Source: Cryptomeria japonica (taxonomy: Eukaryota > Streptophyta > Pinopsida > Cupressales > Cupressaceae). Taken from it: a stretch of 64,000 nucleotides of DNA. The notes below the pieces were generated by a model. It was not told the origin of the DNA and made no database searches. It saw nothing but the letters and a program-made list of their open reading frames with translations. The stretch is from positions 231,323,733 through 231,387,732 of the forward strand of contig NC_081414.1 in assembly GCF_030272615.1 (NCBI RefSeq), given 5' to 3'. Position 1 is the first letter of the stretch. Every line of letters begins with the position of its first letter. Below are positions 1 to 11,930 of this stretch, piece by piece. Position numbers and translations under genes: made by a program.

Positions 1-213
1 TTCATAATACATTCCTTTGCATTTTCATTTACTATTTCCTATTTCATAATTCACATGTACATAGTTTGTATTCATTACCTATATTCATAAAATGTCATTA
101 ACCATTACTCACATGTATTCCTTACATACATTCCTATTACCCTGATATGTATTTTTCCTATCATTCTTTACTATTTAAGATTCATTCATCATATATGCTT
201 ACAACAAGTTCTT

Positions 214-279
<66 letters not shown>

Positions 280-949
280 CTATTCCTCTATGTATTGACG
301 TATATATATATATAATGTCCCTATCTATCTTTATGCATTTGTACTTATTAATGTATATATATTAATTATAATAATTCATTACCTATCTTATATCTCTACA
401 TTCATTATTACATCCTATCCCTATTATCCTATATAATACATATAGGATAGCATTTATATATCTTAATGCAAAAACCAATATTATATTCAACTCCTTACCT
501 GGTCTGCACGTAACCTCCTCTGCAGTCCCTCGTCACCTCTGCGCTCCCTCCTTTTTCTTCTCCCCCTTTGGCAGCCTGCATTGGGTGGGTTAAATACTCT
601 CCCGTGGGGAAATGGGTGATGGTTCGCAGCCTAAGCTGCGGCTGCCGTCACACCATTTCCCTTCCAAAGGAAGGGGTGTGGTGGTAGACGCAGCTTGGCT
701 GCGTTTCCCATCCCACCGTTTCCCTAGGGGGGGGTGGGCCTTACCAAGCACTTTATTAAAGTGTGTTTCATAGTGCATAAAAAAATAAACTTTTAAATAT
801 AATAAATGAAATACTAATTTCTTAATCCTTAATCATTTAAAATATTAAATGGAATATATTTAATACACCTTAAACTTTTAATTAAATATCAATGTTAACA
901 TAATTAATTTTGTCTTTTATATATATATAAAGAAACCTTATATTATGCG
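1..949. other. AT-rich flank with a GC-rich island, no gene
   Basis: This stretch has no supportable gene. It holds a TA dinucleotide tract (216-277) and short TA runs near 301-314. A markedly GC-rich island lies at about 490-770 and contains C- and G-runs and partial hairpins, for example CCCTTCC opposite GGAAGGG around 659-675. The island could be part of a retroelement leader or promoter upstream of the gypsy gag that begins near 950, but I saw no LTR end or primer binding site to prove it. Confidence 0.5.
216..277. repeat. (TA)n microsatellite
   Basis: This is about 31 uninterrupted TA units. The tyrosine-isoleucine ORF across it is an artefact of the repeat. Confidence 0.97.
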
Positions 950-1894
950 ATGCGATGGGGATATCACATTCTTCCACCTGATGTTAGGCAGAATCTGAAT
1001 TTTGATCAGTTTATGAGACAAAAACGTGAGGTAGAGAGAAACAGGCAGGAGAGGAGGCCTCATTTCCAACATAGAGATCTTGAGTTTGCCACAAGCAAGC
1101 TCACTCTACCTTACTATGATGGCTGCGGTGCAGTTACAGCTAGGTCCTGGATCCATAAACTGGATACATACTTCACACTGAGACCCATGATTGAAAGAGA
1201 TGCAATTAAGTTTGCAACCTTACATTTGGACGGTACTGCACATGAGTGGTGGCATAATGGACTCATCACTCTCCAACATAATGAGATTACCACCTATCAA
1301 GAATTTGCTGATTTGTTAGTGGAGAGGTTTGATAAAAAAGACCCAAAGTCTTACTTCCGTGAGTGAGCACAACTGAAACAAACAGGAAACTTGGAGGTGT
1401 ATGTTTCAGAGTTTTTGAAATTGTCATGCATAGTAAATAACATGTCAAATCAGCGGTTAGTAGTCTTGTTTATAGAGGGACTCATGGAGCCTTTGAGAGG
1501 TTGGGTTAAAGCATTTGATCCCCCAACACTTCTACTTGCCATTAAAAAGGCACGAAGTACTGATGTGACAACCACACAGAATAAATTTGGGTCAAAAGGA
1601 ACGTCTTACAAAGATAATAATAATTACAGCAAAGTGAAGGAAAAATCAGACTTTAGAAATGATTACAAAGGGAAGACGGCAGCTCCCCCCTTGGATCGTG
1701 AGACACTTAACGATTTGAGGCAGAAAAAACTATGTTTTTATTGCAAAGGTCCATATGATGCCAACCATGACTGTCCTTTGAGGCCTAAGGGCAAGGCAAA
1801 CAGAGTAATGTGGGCATATTATGAAGATTCAGAATCTGATCAAGAAGGTCAGCCTGCTGGTTATGATGATTTAGAGGCTGAAAATGACACATAG
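950..1894 (+). pseudogene. gypsy gag with CCHC zinc knuckle, two in-frame stops
   Basis: This is the capsid-like gag region. The first part (950-1366) carries the conserved tryptophan-rich retrotransposon gag segment (ATLHLDGTAHEWWHNGL). It continues in the same frame after one TGA (1364-1366) into the part that includes the LVVLFIEGLMEPLRGWV segment. A zinc knuckle lies near 1733-1774 with spacing C-x2-C-x7-H-x-C. A second stop, TAG at 1892-1894, separates gag from the protease part, again in the same frame. The start at 950 is the first ATG of the open stretch; the true initiation site may lie upstream. Neighbouring pol is directly downstream, as in a single gag-pol polyprotein. Confidence 0.85.
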
Positions 1895-1915
1895 GGTCCT
1901 TCGAGACTTGACAAG

Positions 1916-3939
1916 ATGGATGCAGAAGGTGATGAACACCTTAAGGAGGCACTTCTCACTAGTATTCAGCAGGAAGGGTCATTCAGAATGAGAGGAGTAC
2001 TTGCTGGTCAAAAAGTTATTACCCTACTAGATACCGGAGCCACACATAACTTTATTGATGCCAAGTTAGTGGAGAAGAGAGGAATCCAAACAGAGGAGTT
2101 TGAGGGCGTCCATGTGAGGGTGGCAGATGGTTACACTTTAAAGTGTAGCAGGATGATTACACAACTCCCATTGCATGTAAACAATTATGAGTTCAAAACC
2201 GATTTCTATGTGGTTCAGATGGGTGATACAGATTTGGTCATTGGTATGAGGTGGTTGCATGAGCTAGGCAAGTTTACACTTGACTTGCAGGAGATGGAAA
2301 TGTCTTTCACTGTTGATGGAAAGACACATGTGTTGAAAGCTATTAAGGACAGCAACTTTAGGATGATTACACTCAGGCGGATGGAGAGGCTTGTACGCCA
2401 CGATCAGATTGAGTGGGCAGCAAAGTGTATGATTATGCCTATACAGCAGGATGCTCAGAAAGTTGAATATCATCCTGACATTCAGATACTGAGAACCAAA
2501 CATAACAAGGTTTTTAGTGACATACCATCAGGGAGGCCACCAGATAGGGGTTTTGAGCACATCATTGAGCTAGAGGACGGTGCGAAGCCAATGATGATTA
2601 CTCCATACAGATATCCGAAGCGCTTGAAAGATGAAATAGAGCAAACCATACAGGAGCTTCTGGCTAGGGGCATATTCAGCCTAGTAAGTCCCCCTTTGCT
2701 TCTTCAATTGTTTTGGTGAAGAAGGATGGCACATTGCGGATGTGTATTGATTACAGGGTCCTTAATAAGCAGACGATCAAAAACAAATATCCCATTCCAC
2801 GTATTGATGAGCTCATAGATGAGTTACATGGCGCCTGTTATTTTTCAAAGATTGATTTGAGATCAGGCTATCACCAGATTAGTATCTGTGAGCAGGATAT
2901 TGAGAAGACTGTTTTTCATTGTCATTATGGACATTTTGAGTTTGTGGTTATGCCATTTGGGCTAACCAATGCACCTGCTACTTTCTAGTCCACAATGAAC
3001 AAAGTCTTCAAACATCAGTTGAGGAAATTAGTATTGGTGTTCTTTGATGATATACTGGTTTACAGTCGTACTTGGGAGGAGCACCTCAGTCACTTAGATA
3101 CAGTTTTGAGCATTCTAGGTAGGGAGTCCTTGCATGCCAAGGAATCCAAATGTGACCTTGGAATGACTGAGTTATTGTACTTGGGCCGTATTATCAGTGC
3201 AGAGGAAGTGCGGATGGATCTAGAGAAGATCTGTGCTATTGTAGATTGGCCTACTCCAGTGAACCTTACTCAATTGCGTGGGTTCTTGGGCCTATGTGGT
3301 TTCTATTGCCGTTTTGTTAACAGTTATTCACGCCATGCAACACCTTTGACAAATTTGATGAAGAAGGGTGCCTTCTTATGGACTCCTAAGGCCCAAGAGT
3401 GTTTTGATAGGTTCAAGGAGCTCATGACTTCATGTCCAGTACTTGCTACACCTGACTTCTCGAAATCATTTGAGTTACAATGTGATGCCTCTGGTGAGGG
3501 CATTGGGGTGGTGCTTATGCATGACAAGCACCCTATTGCATATGAGAGTAGGAAACTCCGTGGACCTGAGAGGATTTACAGCATTTATGATAAGGAAATG
3601 TTGGCCATAATGCATGCACTGGCCAAGTTTAGACAGTACTTAATGGGCAGCAAGTTCTGCATTAAGACTGACCACAATAGTTTGAGACATTTCCTTGGGC
3701 AGCGTGACTTAAATGACAGGCAACAAAAGTGGGTCAGCAAACTTCAAGCTTATAACTTTGATATTTCCTATATCAAAGGCACACAGAATGTAGTTGCAGA
3801 TGCCTTGTCACGTCGTCCCCACCTGAGTTCTATGGTCCAGATAGCAAAGGATTGGCAACATATTATACTGGCAGAGTATGCCAAAGATAACTGGGCTGCA
3901 AGGTGTGATAGAGGGATCAGTAGTGGACAGCAGGTATAG
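1916..3939 (+). pseudogene. gypsy protease, reverse transcriptase and RNase H
   Basis: The protease active-site motif DTGATHNFI is encoded near 2029-2055. A one-base loss near 2671 shifts the frame just before the RT. The RT shows [20 protein letters not shown], then [12 protein letters not shown], and the catalytic FFDDILVYS near 3041-3067. RT is cut by one TAG at 2986-2988, where the family has glutamine after NAPATF. RNase H follows with LQCDASGEGIG, YDKEMLA and KTDHNSL motifs up to about 3810. Near 3895 the frame changes again before integrase. In the family this polyprotein is cleaved by its own protease and copies element RNA in cytoplasmic particles. With these breaks it is a pseudogene. 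Confidence 0.93.
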
Positions 3940-5311
3940 AGTTGTAAATGACTTGATCATTTACAAGGGGAGAGTGTACTTGATCCCAGGATCAGAGTTG
4001 AGGAGTAGAGTACTGCGGTTCTTTCATGATGAACCGATGGCAAGACATCCCGGGTTTTTCAAAACCTACAGATAGGTTCATGAGCGCTTCACTTGGAAAG
4101 GGCTCAAGGCGGATGTTCTACAGTATGTTAGAGAGTGCCCTGTTTGTCAGCAGAATAAACAAGAGCATACATACCCTGCTGGTTTACTTCAGCCACTTCC
4201 AATCCCCGACAGGAAGTGGGAATGTCTATCTATGGATTTCATCACAGGGTTGCCGAGAGCACAAGGACGTGATTGCATATTTGTGGTTGTGGATCGTTTG
4301 ACGAAGTATGCCCACTTCTATCCGATTACCACCACTTATTCAGCTATTCAGGTAGCAGAGTTGTTCTTCAGAGAGGTATTCAGACTACATGGCTTGCCTC
4401 GGACTATTGTCAGTGATAGGGATACTCGGTTTTTGAGCCACTTTTGGCAAGATCTTTTCAGACTCTGTGGGACCGAGCTTACACCGAGCATCAATTACCA
4501 CCCTCAGATTGATGGTCAAACTGAGATAGTTAATAAATGGGTGGAGGGATACCTCAGGAACTATATTTCAGGGCAGCAAAAGGCGTGGGTGAAGTGGATT
4601 TACCTCTGTGAGTATTGTTACAATAGCACTCACCACATGTCCATTCAGATGACACCATTTACAGCACTGTATGGGTATGAGCCTCCTAGTTTCATGGACT
4701 TATTGCTGAGTGACAGTAGGGTGCCTAGTGCGGCAGACATGCTACAGGAGAGCCAGGACATTGTGAAGACTCTTAAGGAAAATATAGCCAAGGCACAGAA
4801 TCAGCAAAAGCAATATGCTGATCAGAAGAGGACAAAGAGGTCATTTGAGGTAGGAGACATGGTGTATTTGATGTTGTAGCCATATCGATAGCCTACTCTC
4901 AGGAGGAGTGGAGCAGAGAAGCTCAAGCCACGATAATATGGCCCTTTCAGAGTGACTAGGCGTATAGGTGAGGTGGCTTATGAGTTGGATTTACCGATAG
5001 ATAGCAAAGTACACAATGTGTTTCATGTGTCACGTCTCAAAAAGGCGTTGGGACATCGTATTGTTCCTTCTATAGTTTTACCACCCCTGGAAGATGAGGG
5101 GAAGTTGATACTTGTACCTGAGGCTATCATTGAGTTCAAGGAGAGGAATTTCAGGAGACGTACTATCACAGAGTACTTGGTGAAATGGAAGGATTTGTCG
5201 GTAGAGGATGCTACTTGGGAGTGCGAGGAGATTTTACAGCATCCAGAGTTGAGATTGCTTGAGGACAAGCAATTTCAGGAGGGGCGGACTGTGATGTCCC
5301 CTTCTAGTTGA
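3905..5311 (+). pseudogene. gypsy integrase and chromodomain
   Basis: The integrase N-terminal zinc-binding region shows H (ARHPGFF) and CPVCQQNK near 4045-4155. The catalytic core shows the first Asp in MDFITGL (4232), the second in VSDRDTRF (about 4411) and the Glu in GQTEIV (about 4515). The C-terminal part (4880-5050) has the LDLP and HNVFHVSRLKKAL signatures. It ends in a chromodomain-like EYLVKWKDL...ATWE segment (about 5170-5225), which in this lineage directs integration to heterochromatin. Breaks are TAG 4073-4075, TAG 4877-4879, TAG 4889-4891 and TAA 4934-4936, all in one frame. The same domain is found decayed on the minus strand at 42.2-43.8 kb. Confidence 0.92.
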
Positions 5312-6644
5312 CATCTGTTAGCTGAGTAGATTAGCCTATCACTGACCCTCGTAGGCTGATGAGGTTGGTTAGAGGGTCTCCCGGAGATTGATTCTTCATC
5401 TTCAGAGTGAGCATTACAAGACTGGCTTTCATTTGAGGTCTCTAGGACTCCGTTTGAGACACTTTCTATTTTTAGCAGTCCTACTATTTTTAGCCAGTGG
5501 GTTGGGCAGTGGCAGAGTATGGCTTGGCAGTCTCCAGTTCTGATGGCAAGCAATTCTGATGGATACTTAGAGAGATATTAATATTTAATTACTTTAATTA
5601 AATATTAAATGGCAAACTTTAATGTTTTATTATTTTAAAGTCACTTTAAGTTATAACTTAAGTGAGGGTCTATTTCTCATCGGATGGGGCCACTTTTATA
5701 TTAAACTGAAAAGAGATTTATTTTTTAAGTTTCAATAGTCAAAAATAAATATTAAAAGTTAAAACATCATTTAATGCCAAATCATACTTTTCTTGGGATT
5801 AGCACCAAACCCTAAAGGGAAGAGATAAAAGAAGTTTTTAGGTCTTCTTTTCATTATGTGAAGATTTGATATTGAGTTTTCTCTAAAGAGACTTTGGCTT
5901 GAGGGTTTCAGCAGGGGTTTCTTCCTGCAGATGATCTGAAAGTATCGGTACAAGAAAACGGTGGATTTTTGTGCATCAACATTAGAGGCTGTGAAATATC
6001 AGTTGATTTTGCTTTCAGTTGGTTTCATCCAAGAGCCAAGATTGGGCAGATTATAAAGGGTTTTATTCATTTTATGCAAAGGATTGTTTGCAGCCACAGA
6101 GTCTGAACAGAGGCAGAAATAAGTGTGTTTACAGCTAGGGCTTTTTGTGCATGCACGGCTTGCAGATCTGCCGTACCTTTCTTCCTTGAAAGGGTACGAT
6201 TTTGTTGAAGGAGGAGCCCACAAATTCTGGAATAAATCCTAAAGGAGACGCCTAGCTGGTAGCTTCAGTTTGAGCTGCTAAACTCACCATTCCGGGTAGC
6301 TTGGAGTTTGGACTGATAAGTAATTTGCTGTCATTGTTTGTTGTTGTACGGCAGCAAGGATAAATAAGGGGTTTCATAAATTTGAGGTATTTGACAATAA
6401 ATCTTCCTAGTCTTGTCTGATTTCTTTATTGAAGGTGTTTATGCAAATTGGATGTAACAAGGGTTTGATAATCCTAATATTATGAAATTCAATCAATTTC
6501 CAGCTCTTTCCAATGTTGCTTTTTGCATACTATTTGTTCAAAACTAGCCTCCTTGTTAGAAATTGCAAAATACAAAACATAAAACGCAACAGGTTCAACT
6601 AAACCTCCGTTGTTTGAGTTGAGAACCCTTGGTAGGTTCTTACA
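5288..6644 (+). mobile_element. putative 3' LTR of the gypsy element
   Basis: It begins at TGTGATGTCCCC directly at the end of the polyprotein, matching the LTR start seen on the minus strand beside the second gypsy integrase (42237, TGTAATGTCCC). The proposed end at 6644 (TGT...ACA) is uncertain because no second copy of this LTR is in the window. The region is non-coding. Confidence 0.5.
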
Positions 6645-7305
6645 GTGATCTCCAGGTGAAATCACTCTTAAGGATTTGTAGGTTTTCATCCTTCAATTCC
6701 TGCCATGAGGGGTTTCATCCTCATGGTAAATGAACCATGTTTCCATGCTTCAAAGGAGTCATAATCAGATAATAAAAAATGTATTCTTCGTATGGCAGTT
6801 ACTTCTCCTTGTTTGTCTCTTATGTATCTTTTCCTTAAATAGCCTTGATTCTTCACATGCCCCTTGACTTTGATAAAATTAAACTTTAATTCTATATATG
6901 TATAAGGCAAACTGCTACCATGGGGGTAGCACCCTTTTTTTAATATCAAAATCAGTTACATAAGGTGTGCAGCAGATTATAAAGGCTTCCACAATTTCCT
7001 GAAGCCAATCAATCTGTGCAGAAAATAATACATCTTTATTAACCTTGACCAAATAAGCATAGGTATCCATATGGTTTTGGAGCAAACCCACATACATGCT
7101 CCCAACAATTTCCACCATTGGACCGTTGTGATTCATTTCCTAAATGCAAACAGCATCCCCGATCAAGCCCATTTTCGGGTCCAAGCATTTACAGTGATTG
7201 GGTGTGACAGAAAACCCCAATATAATATAGCTCAGTTCCCACTTAAATTCTACCGCTCGAATTTTGAGTAACCAAATAGCTACTCAAAATAGCATCGACG
7301 CCTAT
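6645..7305 (-). other. unassigned non-coding stretch
   Basis: Short minus-strand ORFs of 66-87 codons occur here (6489-7136), but they show no motif I recognise. The sequence around 6700-6735 repeats a GGTTTTCATCC-type phrase that also occurs in LTRs at 9.7, 41.8 and 57.6 kb, so part of it is probably retroelement leader or LTR. No host exon is supported. Confidence 0.4.
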
Positions 7306-7740
7306 TCAAGTTTCCGTGCTGTCCGAAATCTGATTACTTGTCATATCGAGTGCCACCTTTGACAGGAAGTCTGTGGCCTGATTTGCCTCTCTGTAGACGT
7401 GTATCAGAGTATAGTCCATATCACTTAGGTGCTCCTGAATTGTCTTAACCCAAGGATTGAATTTCCAGTTCTTTTGTAAGTTTGAGGTGATAGCATTTAT
7501 AACAAGCATCGAATCACCTTCAATATCAATTTTACTCAGATTTTTCCTTTTACACCACCTCACACCTTCATATAGAGCCCGAAATTCAGCTTCATTGTTT
7601 GTACCATCCATAGGTTTGATCGCCCCTAGCCACAAAGCTTTTCCACGACTATCTCTTATTATGAAACTGCATCTGAAACAGCCAGGTTTAGATCGGGATG
7701 CCCCATCAAAATTAAGCTTCAATCTGCCAATGTGGGGCAA
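7306..7740 (-). CDS. RNase H-like (RVT_3-type) domain ORF
   Basis: This is an uninterrupted 144-codon ORF that covers a whole plant RNase H-like domain. All four acidic positions are visible: Asp in LNFDGASRSKPG near the start, Glu in NNEAEFRAL, Asp in IEGDSMLVI and Asp in ATDFLSKVAL near the end. In plants this domain occurs at the C-terminus of LINE-type polyproteins and as stand-alone genes of uncertain role. No RT or zinc-binding region is visible upstream (7741 on), so it is either a 5'-truncated LINE, a retrocopy, or one exon of a split gene. The frame stays open a little upstream of the ATG. A host function is not shown. Confidence 0.6.
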   Translation of the reverse strand: MPHIGRLKLNFDGASRSKPGCFRCSFIIRDSRGKALWLGAIKPMDGTNNEAEFRALYEGVRWCKRKNLSKIDIEGDSMLVINAITSNLQKNWKFNPWVKTIQEHLSDMDYTLIHVYREANQATDFLSKVALDMTSNQISDSTET

Positions 7741-8309
7741 TATATATATGTATATATAATTAGATTTTTACTGTATTATTATTATAATCCCATTTTCGAA
7801 GGAGGACATTAAATATGCATCATCTAGGAGTGTAAAAGGTAGAAATTAGGTTACTAATGTTTTATGTTGTGAATTGGTTTTCTTCGAGGACGAATATGCA
7901 TCATGGAGGAGAGTATTTGCTACTGTCTTAGTTAAGACTCTTGGAGCATCTTGGGAAAACCTTACAAGAGAATTTGGAGGACCATAAGATTGCTGTTCTA
8001 ACTGCACTTTACTCTTACTTTGTTGCTTTCCATACAAAAGCCATTTCACATGCTATGGAGCTCTTGTTAGACATGTTAGACTGTTGGTACTTGATACTCT
8101 AATTGGTTGTAGAAAGTAGATGCTGAGGATATTGTGATCAATGCAAGGGTAGAACATAAAATAAAGACTCAAGCCACAAATTCAAATCCTATTCTACACC
8201 TAATGGACACCTTAGATTAAGCTAAGGAATTGCAAAAAAGATAAAAAAAAATAAGAGTTCTCACACGGTCACCCACAACTCATTGTTGCACACACAAGAT
8301 GTGTGTGGT
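7741..8309. other. spacer, no gene seen
   Basis: The stretch is AT-rich with a short TATATA run at 7741-7758. No open frame with recognisable content is present. It ends at the target-site copy GTGGT (8305-8309) of the next solo LTR. Confidence 0.5.
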
Positions 8310-10449
8310 TGTAACAACCACTCTACATTTTTTTGAAATTTTTTATTGAAATAAACAACAAAGCAATGTCCTTACCAATTTTTTATCACCCAGTTCCCAA
8401 GATGGGCAAGGTGAGAGTATACAGTGTATAGGACCACACCAACTATCTAGAATGCAGCAACTTGAAAGAAACACACTTGGCAACAATGGCAGCCAAAAAC
8501 TTCAATTCTTTAGTGGAGTGTGCTATGCAAGAACTGAAAAGAAAACACTTCAACACGTATTCAACAATATGTACAATTACAATGAACACATAACCTTCTT
8601 GCTTATTCAATGGAGTGTGCAATTACATAACATAGTCACTTTCACTTATTCAATGGTGAGCGCAATTACAACAGTCATAGCTATTTCAATTTATTCAATG
8701 GTGAGTGTAATCACAACAGTCACACCCACTTCCACTTATACAATGTTGAGTGCAAATACAACAGTTACAGCCACTTCCACTGGTGAGTGCAATTATAAAA
8801 AGATGCCAAGTTGAGACCATTAGCGGACTGCCATTGAGGGCATTACAAGGTTAGATCAAATGCACTACAAACATAATATAGAAAGATTGATTGTTGTATG
8901 TGCTGATATGAAGTGTTGATCGTAAATAAAGACTGTTGCAACAACACAAAATTGAACCAAATTGCATAGAAAAACAAGCATTCATTACCCAACATGAAAT
9001 ATATCTCTAGAAGATGAAACAAGGCAGATTGCAGGTCTGCTAGCACTTTGTTGCTATTGACTAACTGTCATAACAGAACTAAACACACACTGAGAGCACA
9101 CTAAAAACTGCTAATTACTGAAATTTGACCAAGACTGAAAAATTATAAGATCCTCAAAAACTAGAATTTGCATTGTAACTTCTAAAGATCCAAAACCCAT
9201 CTCAAACAGCCTGAAACTATAGACATGAAATATAACTCAAAGTATAAGGAAGTAAATGTCACTTGCAATTAAATATTTATTTAATGTGTGGTCTACCAAT
9301 ATGGTGTGGCCCCTCAAAAGGAGTGAACCCCTTCCTCACTTCACACACCCCCTTCATCAACTAGTATGACCAACCCCTGCAATGGTACAGCCTGCTAAAA
9401 CTTCACACTTCACTCCTTGCAGCTTAGGTGGCAAGTCTAGGTTTGTACAACCAAGGAACAATGATGATTTGCATCAAAACTTCCAGCAAGAACATGAAAA
9501 TCTTGCATCTATGAATCATGAAGAAGTGCGACCAGCATGCGGGATAGTATGGCTAGCCTAACAACTCCATCACTTCAAAACTTCCCTAAAAAGAAAACTC
9601 ACCAAAATGACATCAAACATACTAAGCAAATCAACTCATCAAAACACATCATGTGTACCCATTGTCAACAAGATTGGAAACTTCACTTGCAGGCACTGTG
9701 GTGGCCCCTATCTAAAACTACCAAGACCAACTAGGGGGGTTTTCATCCCAGAAATCAGTATTTTCAAGAGGGTTTTCATCCTCAAAAAAATCAGCGATGA
9801 ACACAGGTTCTCTCAATTGCAGAAGCAAAAATCATATCAAGTTTAACCTCAAAAATGAGCTCACCTCCTTTTATAACATTTTAAAGGGAAAATAATAATC
9901 TCCCTTTTTCTTCCACTCTTTTTTCAAATTAAATAATTCATTATGTGCAAAAGACCCCCCTTGTGCCTAGGCATCCTAGGCATTCCCCTACAGGCACAAC
10001 TTAAAACACTTAAATATATAAATATACATTAGTTTCTTTTCTAATATATCCTCCTAACAACAACTTAAGTTATAATTAATTAATTATTAAATGAATCACC
10101 CAAGTTGCAGAAAGCATTGAAATGAGAGAAATATGAAGTTCTAATCATACCAATATGTCACAGAGGACTTAGGATGATGAACCAAAGCAACTTGGCGATT
10201 GTCTAAAAATAGCATGCTTCTCCAAAAAGTTTGGAGAGCTCCCAAAAGGTCATAATTGCATTCTGAAAGCACTGTGAGGCTCAACAAGGTCATCTGAACT
10301 CACTACCATAAAAAACACCATTGCTTGACTAATCCTATGCTCTCCAAGAACTTTGGAGTTCTCCCTTGCTCACCAATTAGCCTATGAAAAAACTTGGAAA
10401 ATAGACTAATTGTTCACAAATCAATTATACTTGAAAAGGGGACATTATA
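8310..10449 (-). mobile_element. solo LTR, TSD GTGGT
   Basis: On the + strand it runs from TGTAACAACCAC to GGGGACATTATA and is flanked by the perfect 5-bp direct repeat GTGGT (8305-8309 and 10450-10454). Read on the minus strand it starts TATAATGTCCCC, close to the TGTAATGTCCC starts of the gypsy LTRs in this window, so I call the orientation minus. The phrase CCCAAGATGGGCAAGGTGAG (about 8395-8415) resembles a segment near 30870 in the solo LTR at 30742-32807, which supports one family. No internal coding region remains, as expected after recombination between two LTRs. Confidence 0.75.
8604..8795. repeat. 45-bp tandem repeat, about 4 copies
   Basis: The phrase ATTCAATG/ATACAATG recurs at 8604, 8648, 8693 and 8738, giving a 44-45 bp period. 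Because 45 is a multiple of three, an ORF of 120 codons (8452-8814) carries 15-residue repeats of the type YSMVSAITTVIAISI. It lies inside a solo LTR and is probably not a gene. Confidence 0.8.
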
Positions 10450-10718
10450 GTGGTTGTGTTCCATGGAATTGTTCAAATTGACAACATAACTTTGCATTTC
10501 ATAAGCCTCTTGAAAATAGCCTACAAGAGGTTCTATTTATATGTAATATCCCCACTTTGAAATAGAATTTAATGGTAAATATTAATAATAAAATTAAAAT
10601 TTAAAAGAATAAAAATAAAATTAAAATTAAAATATAAAAGAATATAATTAAAAATTTAATTAAGTTAATGAATGGACAAAAGGCATGAAATAATAAGTTG
10701 TGTCTCTCAAATATGAGG

Positions 10719-10725
10719 TATAAAA
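10719..10725 (+). promoter_or_regulatory. TATA box of the solo LTR
   Basis: TATAAAA lies about 180 bp after the LTR start and precedes a purine-rich leader, as expected for an LTR promoter. Activity today is unknown. Confidence 0.55.
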
Positions 10726-11579
10726 GGGAGAAGAGGGGCTCATTTGAGAGGGAATAATTTTGGGGAATCAGAAGTGCAGAACTGACTTAAATAAGAAGTG
10801 CAGATCTGATTCTGAAAGGTTGTGTCCCTTTCAAAGGGCAGAAATAATGAAGAGTTGCAATCTTTCAAAGAGTGCTAATGGTGAAGGGATGTGTCTCTTG
10901 CCAAAGGGCATACATGATGAAGAGGTGTGACCTCTCCCTCACATTGAGAAATATAAAGGAAAGGAATCAAAGCATCCAGTAACATCACCATCAATCAGTT
11001 CAGATCAGAACTGTTATTAAGTTACAGGCAGTATCATCTTTGTTCTTGGTGGTATGCATAGGAATGTGCTGAATATGTATGCTTAATACGAAACCTTACA
11101 ATGTTCGTACTGTCATTCTGATTAGAGGAGTTTTGAATATAAATGGGATGGGGCTGCAGGCTTGAGAAAGGTAACAAAACACTTAGAACTTTGGCGGAAA
11201 GAATAGAAGAAGAAAAAAGGACATCAGTGAGGGAAGAAACACACAGGCACTTCAAATAGATCAAGGGTTTGAAGAATCCCTCCATCCATCAATAACAAGC
11301 AAAGATAAGCACTTCCAGATCAGAATACAGATAGGATACTAAGCGCTTCCAAAATCCAGTGAGTAAAAACGAACAGTATGCATCCCTGTGTATATACACA
11401 TATACACAGAGAATCCTGTGGCAATATTTATGATAAAGTTTCTGCATACAGCATATATATATTTCTGATCATCATGTAGACATTCTGCATATTTATACTG
11501 ATTAATATTCTGAAAATACACTATGCCATTATCAATCTACTAGTCCTGAATCACATATTCTAAGTAGGGAGAAGAGTTA

Positions 11580-11930
11580 CAGTTAGGATAACGGTGATGG
11601 GGTTAGCTCATAGGCATGCCACCTCATGGTTTAAGACCGGTAAGTCCCATGAGGCCAAGAGGGTATAAGGGTGCTGCCCTTGGGCCTGTGAAGTATAGAC
11701 TTCTTGGGCACCTTACTGTGACAACCCTCCTCCCTCTGTCATACTGAATGAAGATGTAAATGTGGAACATAGGATAGGTGTGACAAGTGGAGGAGAACGG
11801 TGATAGGACAATCCACTAGGTAGGCCACCTCATTGATGGCATGGGCCACATGGGGTCAAGGGGGCTTAGTCCGCCCTTGAGCTTAGATGGGGGAGTCTCT
11901 TGGGCGCCACACTTGTCCAATCTAGCCTAT
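11580..11930. repeat. imperfect duplication inside the solo LTR
   Basis: Two related blocks, about 11590-11735 and 11795-11925, share phrases such as ACGGTGAT, GCCACCTCAT and CTTGGGC followed by a CAC-type end. The copies are diverged. Confidence 0.5.

Larger units (their letters stand above)
950..6644 (+). mobile_element. Ty3/gypsy chromovirus-type LTR retrotransposon, degraded, 5' LTR not seen
   Basis: The coding order is gag, protease, reverse transcriptase, RNase H, integrase and chromodomain, which is that of plant chromodomain gypsy elements (Tekay/Del-like). The coding part is nearly complete but is interrupted by several single stop codons and two frameshifts near 2671 and 3895. The polyprotein ends at 5309-5311 (TAG). 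The 3' LTR seems to start at 5288 with TGTGATGTCCCC, so the last codons lie inside it. An end near 6644 (TTCTTACA) is inferred from LTR-like composition only. No matching 5' LTR lies between 1 and 950, so the left end is deleted or replaced. The element is inactive as it stands. Its likely LTR relatives in the window start with TGTAATGTCCC. Confidence 0.88.

Noticed and set aside
147-365. 72-codon ORF rich in Tyr-Ile
   Set aside because: It is produced by the TA microsatellite.
2264-3527. Minus-strand ORFs of 63-79 codons
   Set aside because: Shadows of the gypsy protease and RT on the plus strand.
5771-5953. 60-codon minus-strand ORF in the gypsy 3' LTR
   Set aside because: No motif, and it lies within non-coding LTR sequence.
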